64,000 nucleotides of DNA from Lunularia cruciata (taxonomy: Eukaryota; Streptophyta; Marchantiopsida; Lunulariales; Lunulariaceae), in NCBI GenBank assembly GCA_948567375.1, contig OX419757.1:34658001-34722000 (forward strand). The letters run 5' to 3'. Within the stretch, counting starts at the first letter, position 1. Each line of letters begins with the position of its first letter. A model generated the notes under the pieces. It was not told the DNA's origin and searched no databases. It saw nothing but the letters and a program-made list of their open reading frames with translations. The position numbers were made by a program, and so were the translations under genes. This document shows, piece by piece, positions 1 to 10,015 of this stretch.

Positions 1-533
1 TGGGCTCTAGAGTCCCAAGCTTTCAACTTCTCCAAGGATGCCTCCACTACTTCCTTTGCAAACTCTTTGAGTTGGTCCTATGCTATCTTTATATGCAACA
101 AGATTGTTGCCTTTTCCTTCTTCAAATGCACTCAAACTTCCTACAATTTGACCACAATTTCTTTTCAAATGACCAATTTGTCTTTCTTGAACTCTTCCTC
201 CTTATCCTTCAAGGTCTTAGTAAGGTTTTGGACCTATATTTTAGCCACTCATAGCTCCTCCTGATGTCTTAATTTGTTGCTACAAGGACCACTTTACCTC
301 TTCTCTCTCTTTCATCAAGCTGGATTTAATGCTTTTGATCTTTCTCCTCTTATCTAGACACATTTTTTCTCATTGCTCTTTCTTCTTGAATTTCCTTTCC
401 CAAGGAAGCACTTTCCACCTTGAGCATGGTTGCCTCCTATGCCAAGTTATTGCTTCATTTCTCCATCTCCAAATTTTGGGCTCAAAATCTTGCAATTCCT
501 CCCTTGCTTTCATCTTCTCTTTGTTTACTCCTT
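1..533 (-). pseudogene. Degenerate coiled-coil coding remnant in the flank of the nest
   Basis: On the minus strand this stretch reads as broken Lys/Glu-rich coiled-coil-like protein, for example a run like TKTLKDKEEEFKKDK followed by stops TGA, TAG, TGA and TAG. Most of these stops are one transition away from CGA or CAG. No frame is open throughout. The composition resembles the coiled-coil part of the gene carried in C-family LTRs, but I cannot align it residue by residue. It ends where a reverse C LTR begins (TGTGACAACCC at 534), so it is the DNA into which that LTR was inserted, or an older unrelated element. No known domain was recognised. Confidence 0.35.
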
Positions 534-833
534 TGTGACAACCCATCAAGTATCACTTTTGCCGTAATTAGTAAGTAATTGTTTCTTCATACATACATAT
601 TGGTAAAAAATGATCAAATAAAAACTTAAATGTCACAAATCGTTCTTCTTGATTGCTTCTTTAATCTCTTGGGTAGAAGAGAGTAACAAGTGCTCAATTT
701 GCAATTTTGTCACAAATTAACAACACCAATAATCACAATTTTTCAAACTCTTTCCAATTCAATCTTGATTGTGATGATTTAGTTCTCTTGAAGAAGGCTA
801 CTTCATGAAACAACTTTGCTTGGAATTTTGTCC
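534..833 (-). repeat. C-family LTR fragment (C0, terminal part)
   Basis: The fragment begins with TGTGACAACCC, the reverse complement of the C LTR 3' end. It continues through the conserved U5-like region (CTTTAATCTCTTGGGTAGAA, then GATTGTGATGATT). It stops at 833, where the family A LTR starts, and the same LTR resumes at 49702. The sequence is strongly decayed compared with other C LTRs, which fits its place as the outermost, oldest C copy. The 5-bp target duplication would be TCCTT (529-533); the other end is not in view. Confidence 0.8.
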
Positions 834-1524
834 TGTGAGCCAGCTTGTCTCTCACTCAGGATGAACCTCTGATGGCTATTATGGTAGCGCACCATGGACT
901 AAGAAGGTAAGGAACCCCAACTCCATCATACTCCTCCAAGGCTAACACTCCAAGACTCAAGACATTGTTCACTAGAGAACTCAATGAGAGAGAAATACTT
1001 GCAATTGAAAGGATGATGAGTATCTCCTCACCCCTTTTTTATATACTTGTGAAATAGTTACGCACCAAAGTGAATAATTACTAGAGTAATTCAAGTTACT
1101 AGGCTAAAAGTCAAGTTAAGTCAAAAGTAGAAAGGAATATCCATTCACATGGGCATATTCTCCTAAGCATGTGATCTTATCTTGACCCAACCACTAAGTC
1201 AAGGATTCCTTCACATGGGCTATCCTTGGACTATAAAAGAATCCAAAACAAAAAGGCTTGCATGCCCGAGAGTTCTCAACTCTTTCATCAAAGCCAAACA
1301 CCTAAGAATAATACCAAGTCAACACACTAGAATCCAAAATAGTGGTGCTCATCTTTTCCACTTCCTCTAAAGTAAGGTCCCTTCTATCTTAGCTATGACT
1401 AAGTTTAGCTAATCATGACTAATGTAGAACCATCCTTTATCTCTATATAAATAATATCTCTCAAGTACTTGTAATACCAAGCTAAAAATTACAATACCAC
1501 ACACATGCACAAATGAGTGTTACA
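834..1524 (-). repeat. A1 element, 3' LTR
   Basis: Complete 691-bp family A LTR in reverse, from TGTGAGCCAGC to GTGTTACA, followed by the reverse polypurine tract TTTACCCCCGGA. It shares private variants with the LTR at 49010-49701: GAGCCAGC, TACTAGAGTAA, AGGCTAAAAG, CACTAGAATCC and CTAATGTAG. These differ from all other A LTRs in the window, so the two are the LTRs of one element. It lies inside a reverse C LTR. Confidence 0.9.
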
Positions 1525-3649
1525 TTTACCCCCGGATTATGTTTTCACTTTTTCCTCAAAGTAAAGGTCTCTCTACCTTCTATAATACATCTTCAACTTA
1601 TCATGGTTAATCCTATCAAAGTGTCTTCCTCCCAACTCCTTGAGATCATAGGTGTAATTTCCCCACACCTTCTCCACTATGAAAGGTCCAAAGTACTTAG
1701 GCGAAAACTTCTTTTGCACTCTCTTGAATAGAATGGAATCAAAAAATTATCCAATCACCTTCTTTGAAAGGCTCTAACTTCTTCTTGCCTTGCATCTTGT
1801 CATAGCTCTCCTTTTGTTTCCTTTTGGGCTTGCTTCACTCGAACCATAGCAATTGCTCTTGCCTCTTCCAACTCCATGAGTTGTTCCTTCTTTGACTTCT
1901 CTGCATCACCTCCTTGTGCTTTCTTCAATCTCCTATGAATGCTTTGGAAGGTAGGAAGATCAAAGTGAATAGGTAGGGTAGACTCAATACCATATATCAA
2001 TTGAAATGGAGAATATCCGGTGGAAGTCTTCATGGTTTTCCTATACTCCCACAAAACTGCATGAATCCTCTTGTCCCAATGCCAACATCATGCACAAGGT
2101 CTGATTGGTTCTCTTTGCAAAGCCATTGGAATTTGGCTTATAAGATGTAGTTACTCTATGTGTGATAGAGAAATGTCATAGCATGGCTGTAGTAATGCTT
2201 CCTGTAAACTCTCCTCCTCTATTGGAAACCAACTCCAAAGTGCATCCGAATCTAGTGATAATGCATTCATAAAGAAATCTACCCACTTCATCTTCATTCT
2301 TGTCCCTCAATGGTCTAGCCTCAACCCACTTGGTAAGATAATCAGTAACTACCACAATATACCAATTCTTCCTTGGGGTTCTATTGAGAGGACCTACAAA
2401 ATCAATTCCCCACTTTTCAAAAGGTCCTAGCAATGGAATTGATCTAAGTGGTGGAGTGGATGTAGACTTTCTAGCAAAAGCTTCACAAACATGACAAGTT
2501 TTGCAAAAATCAAGACAATCCTTGAAAATTCCTCTCCAATGGTAACCTGCATCTAGAATCTTGAAAGTAGTCACCTTTCTTGCAAAGTGTCCTCCATACA
2601 CTAAACCTTCATGAAACTCCTTTATGAGTAAGATAGACTCTTCCTAACCCACTACTCTTTGAAGTAGACCATTTGCTCCTTGGTGAAAAATAATATCCTC
2701 CACCATTGTGTAAGGTCTAGATCTTGCTGCAAGGGCCTTTCTCTCCCTAGCATGCATCCCTTCTGGATAGTTACCTCTTGTCACAAAATCCACAATCTCC
2801 TTGTACTCCATTGGAACCTCTTGAGTGATTGAGATTGTCATGAGCTCCTCATCTGGGAAGGAATCATCCACTGGCTCATCTCCATCATGATCATAGGCCC
2901 CAGATAACAAATCAGCATTTGCATGTTTCTTTCTTGGCCTATCCTCAATGGTGTAGTCATACTCAAACAAGAGTATCATCCACCTTGCTAGTCTATATAG
3001 GTGCAAAATCCATAGCACACAAAGGATACACATCTGAATCAGATTCAGATTCATCCTCCTCCGTGGAAGTCTCCTCTTCCATGCTTGTATCCACACATGA
3101 AGCTCCTTCTTCAGAATCTGATTCCCAATAATCAGAAGATGGTGTATCTGAATGTGAAGTGTTGGTGGTGTTAGTCACATGAACTATGACTCTATGGTTT
3201 GATGGCCCAATCCTCAAGTACCCTTTGTGCCATCGATCAGTTGTGCGTGTTGCTCTCAACCATGGCCTTGCAAGAAGTAAGTCATAGCTTGAATCCTTCA
3301 AGACTTGGAAAGTCATGAGATTTTGAACTCCCATAACTGAAACTACCACCTTATCCATCACTCCTATTGGTCTAACTTGTTGCTTGTTTGCCATGCTCAC
3401 CACAAATGTTGAAGGTCTTGAGTGTATCATACCCAACTTCTTCATCAACCTTTTTGACATGGCATTCACTATTGATCCTCCATCAACCAATGCATCCTTG
3501 ATGTTGTGACCATTCACTCTCACATCAATCTTGGAGGCATATTCACAAGCCTCCCATGGTGCTGGCTTGGCATCCACCACCCCCATTGATACTGTAGCTT
3601 TTGCCTTCTTCTTCCTCTTGCTCTTTGTAGAACTCAAACCACCTCTAAG
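1525..3649 (-). pseudogene. A1 pol remnant (protease, RNase H end, integrase)
   Basis: This is the downstream half of a family A polyprotein gene read on the minus strand. From 3649 it covers the protease (DGGS core near 3470), then at about 2998 it jumps straight to the end of RNase H (RLARWMILLFEYDY). The whole RT, about 1.4 kb in intact A4, is deleted. Integrase follows (HHCC near 2500, GIDFVGP near 2390, SNRGGEF near 2215), broken by stops and frameshifts. The second catalytic integrase residue is Asn, not Asp. The gene is cut at 3649 (ACCTCTAAG) by insertion of C1; the other half of the element lies at 42435-49701. Confidence 0.85.
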
Positions 3650-4034
3650 TGTGGTACCCACATTTTTTGTTTTTTTTGAAATGGAGAAGAAGAAGTGTAT
3701 TGAGAAGTCAGATTGCGCCTGTATGGCCAAACAAGGCAAAGAAAAGAGTCTTTGGGATGAAACCCAAGGTAAAGTGGCTTTGGGTCATAAGGCAAAGTAC
3801 TCAAACTTGCCCTGTCAACATACAACCTGAAGTAAGAAGTCTTCGTATCGGGGGGAGCTCAACCCAAGGCAAAGATAATGTAACAACCTTTCTTTGGGGT
3901 GAGAAATTCAAGAAGGGACCATTCAAAACCAGTGGCCATATGCGTGAAGTACAATTGACAATGACATGCGCATGCAAGAGGTGTGATTTCTTGGTAGAAA
4001 CTTGAATCGAAGAGAGACGAAGAAGGCACAACTC

Positions 4035-4043
4035 TATAAAAAT
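4035..4043 (+). promoter_or_regulatory. First TATA box of C1 LTR (upstream of LTR gene)
   Basis: TATAAAAAT lies about 160 bp upstream of the conserved ATG of the LTR-borne gene. A TATAAA-type box is at the same relative position in other C LTRs: 27359, 45367, 50505 and 57105, and in weaker form (TATAAG) on the minus strand near 61303. Conservation of position across diverged copies supports a promoter for the LTR gene. Confidence 0.6.
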
Positions 4044-4196
4044 TGGGCTAACGATGAAGCAATGTCGAGCAATTTTCCTTTGCTGTTGAGGAGTCATCCT
4101 CTAGGAGATACTGGGAAGGGAAGTAGAGTTGAAGACGTGCTAGTGTGTAGAGGAGAATTCGAGAAAGTGAAACCGAGAGATAGTGAAGCAAGAAAG

Positions 4197-6665
4197 ATGG
4201 GAGGAGGAAAGGAGAACTCTGAATTTGTAGTGAGAAATCATGCGATTCTGAGGTTAGATGTGATCGTGGGAATTGAAGTCTTGAACCGACTTTGGATCAC
4301 ATTCTTGGCGTGGAACTTGAATGTAAGTTTTCCAGGTTTCATGACCGATATAATCGAGAATAAGTGTCTCGATGGCCCCAAGGAAGAGGGGAAGAGAGGA
4401 AATGTGGCTTGCTGGACAGAGTCGGATTGGAGATTAGTGCTCGGAAGAGAGGCAGGCACGGAGCAGGGTGCCACGTTCTTGGGGAAGGGAGAGGTAGCCA
4501 AAGAAACCCAAGAAGTGAGGGATGCCTTCTCTTCCAAGAGAACGAAGAATGGGTATAAGGTCGAGAGTTACAAAGATCCAGTGAAGAGAGGGATTGTGAG
4601 TGCTCTCATGGCAATCCTAAAGCCAGAGAGGACAACTTATGTGATGAAACACCAAGCTGTGTTCTTCCATAAGATGTTTGCAGGAGAACCTATCAATTAG
4701 GCAAGGTGCTTCCATGGGAGGACAAGACAGATGGTGTGGAATTTGTGGGATAAGTCGCCTCCACACTACATCATGCCATTTGCATCACATTTCTACCTCA
4801 GGTTGAATTTGCTCAATTTGGCGGAGTGCAGCAGAATGGTGTCTCACTTCCATCCCGACTTGAGAAGAGAAGTCGACGCGGAGAAGCAACAATACATTCT
4901 TCAAATCCAAAGCACTGATGAGTACTATGTGCAGACGGGCAAGAGCGTGGAGGTAGAAGTGAGTACTCCAAAGTCAAAGAAGAAGAGTCGACAAGGACAA
5001 GGCAAAGACGTAGAAAAGACAAGGCCTCGGAAGACTAGGAGAGGAAACCCAAGGAAAGGCATAGTGGTGATTGCATCATCAAAGGAAGACTCGAAAGGCA
5101 AAGTTGAGTGCAAGTCCGAAGACCTGGAACACAAGGAGGAACCGGAGCTCACGTTGCAAAGTGGGGATACAAGTAGCAATAGTGATGAAGGTGGAGAGAT
5201 GACGTCGGTGCTTGCTGCCAAAGAAGAAGAAGAAGTTTGGGTGGAGCTCAAGGAAGAGAATAACATGAAGTTGGAGGATGATGTACCCAAGCCAGAGGAG
5301 AAGAAGTTTACGATTCAAAGAGGAGTTTGGTCAAGACGCAAGGTGAAGTGTGAAGTGAGTCCGAGCAAGGCAAGGGAAGAAGTGAATGCTAGCTCGGGAA
5401 GTGAAGCGTCTGTTTTGATATGACAATTGCAAAGAAGAAGGCGAGTATCAGGAGAAGAAGAGGTAAAGAAGGAGATCTCTATGCAGATGGAAGTAGGTGC
5501 GAGTGATGGAGTGGAGTACATGCAAGAAATTGTGTGCCTATTGTTGGTGAAGTTGGAGCACAAGAAGAAGGAAATGTAGTTGACATGTCTGGAGGTGAAG
5601 ACTGTGTTGCAGGTTTTGGCAAGATTGGAAGAAGAAAACTTGGAGTTGAAGAAGAGTATAACCCGAGGTGAGGAGGAAAGGGAAGTACTGCGAGGGGAGG
5701 CAATAGTACAAAGTCAAGTTATTGAAGACTTGAAGAGAGAAGCAAGGTATCGAGAAGAACTTGTGAAGAAGAGTGACATAGCAAGGGAGAGACAAGTAGC
5801 AGAGTACAAAATCTTGAAACAACAGTTTGCTGATTCTAGACTAGAAATTATCCATGCTATGGCGAGGGTAGCAGAAAAGGAACAAGAACTCAATAGAGTG
5901 ATGGTGAGTGTAGAAGAGAAGAAGCAACTATGGCAACGGGAGTTGACAGTGAGATATAGGGAAGAAGAGCAATTATGAGAGTTACTTCGTAATCAGGAGG
6001 AGAAGATTGTGCGAAAGGAGAAGGAGAAAGAAACTATGAAAGCCGAGTTCGAGGCAGAGTTGGCAATGTACAGGGAAGATTGGCTTGCAGATCAGGAGCA
6101 TGAAAGGAAGATGAGATTGGAGCCATTGAAGGAGATCGTAATCAAAATGAATGCGATGTTGAGTATAGAGGCCAGTGTTCATATTGAAGAGACGAGGCTG
6201 CACAAGTTGAAGTTGTTGGTGCATGAGACGAGGAGGAGACATGCGAAGGATACAGACTTGAATGCTCTATTAATTAGTCTCAGAACTTGGGTGAATAGGA
6301 AGATATTGGAAGTCAAAGACAATATCACGATTAGATTAGATTTAGTGAAGTTAGAGATAGATAAACTTTAGAAAGACATTAGAGCCAACCCCAAAGTAGA
6401 TGAAGTAGGAGTACAGATGTCTTCAAAGTTACCATTGGAGACAATAGAGAAGAATGGGTCAGCAAATAAGGAGTTAGATAGATTACCCACTAGTGAAATA
6501 TCAGATCAAGAAAGCAAATTGTTGGATCAGGTAGGTAGAAGATGTAGGAATTATAAAACCCGAGGACAGAGTAGTAGGAAGTACAATTACTTTGGGTTCG
6601 GGTTTGAAAGCCGAGGAAGAAGTAGACATTGGATCGGATTAGGAACCGATTTGAGATTTGAATAG
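4197..6665 (+). pseudogene. LTR-borne gene of family C (unknown function, coiled coil), C1 copy
   Basis: One reading frame of about 823 codons lies wholly inside the LTR. It is broken only by in-frame stops at 4698, 5421, 5577, 5976 and 6369. Each stop is one C-to-T or G-to-A change from Trp, Arg or Gln, and other copies have sense codons at several of these sites. The start (MGGGKENSEF) is chosen because an ATG plus Lys-rich start is conserved in five copies. Residues about 1-250 look globular, with conserved blocks such as ITFLAWN, GKRGN, SDWRLVLGRE, NGYKVESY and QAVFFHKMF. Residues about 260-440 are charged Ser/Glu/Lys-rich. Residues about 460-720 are predicted coiled coil, followed by a conserved tail (LGLEAKEEVDIG in other copies). 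I see no signal peptide, membrane segment or enzyme motif, and do not recognise the family. Confidence 0.75.
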
Positions 6666-6760
6666 GTAGATATGAAGAGGTGCATTGTCATTTCAGATCT
6701 GTAGGTTTGTAGAGTCATTAGGAAGAGGTACATTAGGAAGATAACTATCAATTGCTTCAC

Positions 6761-6768
6761 TATTTAAG
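6761..6768 (+). promoter_or_regulatory. Second TATA-like box of C1 LTR (probable element promoter)
   Basis: TATTTAAG is followed by GAGTGGCATTTG. The pair, a TATTTAA box plus a GGCATT/GCATT motif about 5 bp downstream, recurs at the same place in C LTRs at 28811, 48015, 55193 and 63547. It also occurs on the minus strand near 50070, 51335 and 58635. It lies about 670 bp from the LTR end, where a U3/R boundary would be expected, so it probably drives full-length element RNA. Confidence 0.6.
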
Positions 6769-7445
6769 AGTGGCATTTGTAGTTAGATGTTGTTTAGTGC
6801 TCATAATTCTGAGAATAGATAAAGCAAAGTACTGTGAAGTAGTGCTCGTTGCTTAAGCTTGATTCCAAGTATCAACTTTGTAATTGTGTTTGTGAGTGTG
6901 TGGAGAAATTTGAAGTGCAAGTCAGATTGCTTATTGGATGTTAGATTCTGTAGCCTTGATCTTCATTCTCTATGTTTGATCTTGAGTGAAGTGCAATCAT
7001 AGCAATGCCTTGACAAATCAGAGAGGAATTGCAGTGTTAGTAGTATTCTGCATTTGTGAATGCAGTGTGAAGTTGATGTGAAACAATTTTGATCAAGGAA
7101 GTTGTGCCTTCAGTGGAGGGGTGGAACACAATTTTGAGGCGAAGTCGTTTTGCAGTGAAGTGCCATTTTTGGGAGAGCCTGAATCATCACAATCAAGATT
7201 GTTTGGAAAGAATTGATGGAGTTGTGATTCAGGAGTGTGAATTCGTGACAAGACTGCGAGTCAGTGCTTGTTACTCTCTTCAAGGTGTGGTTTCTACCTG
7301 AGAGATTAAAGATACAACCAAGAAGAACTACAGTGTTACTGTTTGACTTCTTATTTAGACATTTATGACTTGTATCTTTGCGGGAATGAACTTTACTTAC
7401 CTGATTACCACAATAGTAATATTTGCCGGGTTGTCACATGATTTT

Positions 7446-7464
7446 TGGCGCCGCTACCGGGGAT
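7446..7464 (+). other. Primer binding site of C1 (tRNA-Asp-like)
   Basis: TGGCGCCGCTACCGGGGAT lies 7 bases after the LTR end. It matches the complement of the 3' end of plant tRNA-Asp except at two central bases. Athila/Tat-type plant elements use this primer. It fixes 7438 as the 3' boundary of a 5' LTR. Confidence 0.8.
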
Positions 7465-7526
7465 ACAAATCTTGGAAGTGGAAGAATACAAAGCCAAATT
7501 TGAAACTAGGTATCAAAGCAATATGA

Positions 7527-9147
7527 ATGTTTGCATTGAGAGAACAACGGGAAGAGAGAGTTCAAAGACGAGCATTGCAGCGTGAAGAAGACGAATGTTT
7601 GAAAGTCCCATCCACTTTTGATGAAACCAAACGAGAGGCGTTGGACTTTCAACTCCTTCACAAAGTGCAAGAAGCATTGTGAGAACTTGACCACAAGAAA
7701 CGTGAAGGCGGTTGGCAAGGCTACTTCACACCCCCCTCTTCATCCAAAAAGAAGAAAGACTCAAGTGGCCAAACATATGCATTACGGCCCAGTACACCGA
7801 CTTCCCCTAGAGCTATAAAGGAAGTTGCATCTTTAAAGAATTTTGTTTGGGAAAAGACAGCACGGACACTCACGGAAGAAGAGTGTTAGCATCTTTTACA
7901 AACAATTCCTTGATTGTCCCAAAGGAATTTTGAAGAACACATCGAAGATGTTGATCTTGAATCTTCCAATCGGGTTGAAGTTGACACCCTCATATCAGAA
8001 ATTGTCAAAGAAGACCCTACCTTGAATTTGATGAATTGGAATCCCTGGGCTGACAACATGGCATCAATTCCAGCCAATCCCTCTGCTCTGTCAAGTTCAA
8101 CTCTACTCCAGCCGATCCTAGTGCATCGAATGATGACTTTGTTGCCTGTCACCCGACACGCCTATCAAAAGTATAAGGAGACAGAACAAGACAAAGACCC
8201 AGATGAATTCATCAAAGAATTCAAAGTCATCTCCTTTGCTAGCAAGAAGCATGACTCGGCGGATCAACTGCGAATTTTCCCAAGTCTGCTCCGAAAGAAA
8301 GCTCAGAGCTGGTACACCCATGTGACCCAAAAGAGGTTTGTACCGGCAGACTGGGTAGACTTGAGAAACAACTTCTTGGAACAATTCCGGGAGGTTGACT
8401 ACGACACGAGTGCCTTTGCGGCACTCAACGATTTAGACCGAGGCAAGAAGGAGAAATTGAGAGATTACTTTGAGCGGTTCATGGCACTCTTGAACCGAGT
8501 TCCAAAGCAATCAGGGGTGGTGGGTTACTCCGATGCCCAAGCCATTACTTGGTTCCTTAGAGGACTTTCACCAACGATCCAAATCTTTGCAAGGGAGAGG
8601 AATGTAACTTCCCTTGACAAGGTACTCAAACATGTCGTTTGTTACGAGGTGGCCCACTCTCACTCTGCCGGCAACTGGAGAAATCGGGAGAAGAAAGGCA
8701 AGAAGCCTAGAAGGAGAGCTTTGAGCAGTACATCCTCTTCTTTGGAGGAATCCTCCACGTCTTCGAGCTCTTCTTTGGAATCCAAAGAAGAATCCAAGCC
8801 AAGATGAGTAAAAAGACGTGGGGGTAAGAAACCAGTGACTCCTCCAGCAAAGAGTGTACATAAGGCGGATACCAAGCTGGATGCCCTCATTAAGGAGTTT
8901 TCAGATTTTAAGATCCAGATGATTGGGGCTAAGGACAGAAGGAAGGCCCTAGCATTTGGCAGATCGAATGTATGGTGCACCGCGTGTGGCAAGTCGGGCC
9001 ATGAAAACATAGAATGCAATACTCGTAATGCATTCTCGGTGAAGTAAATTGATTGGGTTCCGGGATGGAACCAAGACGAGGAAGAAGAGGTTGTGTACCA
9101 AATGCAAGAGGTACAGCCTCATGCAAGCACATTGTATCAAGGTCTGA
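7527..9147 (+). pseudogene. C1 gag (capsid plus zinc knuckle), truncated
   Basis: One frame runs from ATG 7527 with in-frame stops near 7678, 7890, 7913, 8805 and 9045. The retrotransposon-gag capsid region (about 8160-8640) includes LRKKAQSWYTHV, ADWVDLRNNFLEQFRE and DYFERFMALLNRVP. A Ser-rich stretch follows, then a CCHC knuckle WCTACGKSGHENIEC at about 8972-9016. It structurally matches Gag of Ty3/gypsy elements, which packages element RNA in virus-like particles. The element is cut at about 9147, where sequence switches to the B LTR, so protease, RT and the 3' LTR of C1 are missing. Confidence 0.85.
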
Positions 9148-9275
9148 GGCACAGTGGGGCCCACTGTCACTTTGCACCGTTTGCACAATCAAGTGCGCCA
9201 TCAGCGGGACCATTAGGGTTCAAACCTAGCTCAAGTCCAGGGGGTATACTTTCAAAGTGTAGCTCCAGAGAGCTC
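9148..9275 (+). repeat. B-family 5' LTR fragment, left part
   Basis: The sequence from GTGGGGCCCACTGTCACT onward matches the inside of the B 3' LTR at about 42014-42130. It is interrupted at 9275 by A2, and the LTR resumes at 17084 with GCTCACTTCTCGG. The first ~240 bp of the B LTR (starting TGTGGCACTTTAGAG at 41771) is missing here; the sequence joins C1 gag instead. Confidence 0.75.
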
Positions 9276-9966
9276 TGTGAGCTGGCCTGTCTCTCACTCA
9301 GGATGAACCTCTGATGGCTATTATGGTAGCGCACCATGGACTAAGAAGGCAAGGAACCCCAACTCCATCATACTCCTCCAAGGCTAACACTCCAAGACTC
9401 AAGACATTGCTCACTAGAGAACTCAATGAGAGAGAGATAGTTGCAAATGAAAGGATGATGAGTACCTCCTCACCCCTTGTTTATATACTTGTGAAATAGT
9501 TACGTACCAAAGTTACTAATTACCATAGTAACTCAAGTTACTAGACTAAAAGTCAAGTAAAGTCAAAAAGTAGAAAGGAATATCCATTCACATGGGCATA
9601 TTCCCCTAAGCATGTGGTCTTATCTTGACCCAACCACTAAGTCAAGGATTCCTTCACATGGGCTATCCTTGGACTAAAGAAGAATCCAAAACAAAAAGGC
9701 TTGTGATTCCAAGAGTTCTCAACTCTTTCCTCAAAGCCAAACACCTAGGAATAATACCAAGTCAACACACTAAAATCCAAAATAGTGGTGCTCATCTTTT
9801 CTACTTCCTCTAAAGTAAGGTCCCCTCTATCTGAGCTATGACTAACTTTAGCTAACCATGACTCATATAGAACCATCCTTTATCTCTATATAAATAATAT
9901 CTCTTAAGTACTTGTAATACCAAGCTAAATATCACAATACCACACACATGCACAAATGGGTGTTAC
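9276..9966 (-). repeat. A2 3' LTR
   Basis: 691-bp family A LTR running from TGTGAGCTGG to GTGTTACA, followed by the reverse polypurine tract TTTACCCTCGGAC. The TATATAAAC promoter box of the family is present on the minus strand near 9478-9486. Confidence 0.9.
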
Positions 9967-10015
9967 ATTTACCCTCGGACTAAGTTTTCACTTTGTCCTC
10001 AAAGTGAATGTCTCT

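Larger units (their letters stand above)
3650..7438 (+). repeat. C1 giant LTR (3.79 kb), followed by PBS
   Basis: The LTR runs from TGTGGTACCCACA to GGGTTGTCACA and is followed directly by a tRNA-Asp-like primer site and gag, so it is a 5' LTR. Solo copies of the same unit elsewhere in the window have 5-bp target duplications. The candidate duplication here is CTAAG (3645-3649). At about 3.8 kb it is far larger than a usual plant LTR. From 5' to 3' it holds a TATAAAA box (4035), a long coding region (4197-6665), a TATTTAAG box (6761) and about 650 bp of R/U5-like sequence (6780-7438) in which I see no gene. Confidence 0.9.

Noticed and set aside
4197-6665. C LTR gene as an ordinary host gene hit by transposons
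   Set aside because: The same gene is found inside at least six units with identical TG...CA boundaries, four of them with perfect 5-bp target duplications.
4197-6665. C LTR gene as an envelope-like protein
   Set aside because: I see no signal peptide or transmembrane helix. The sequence is soluble, charged and coiled-coil rich.
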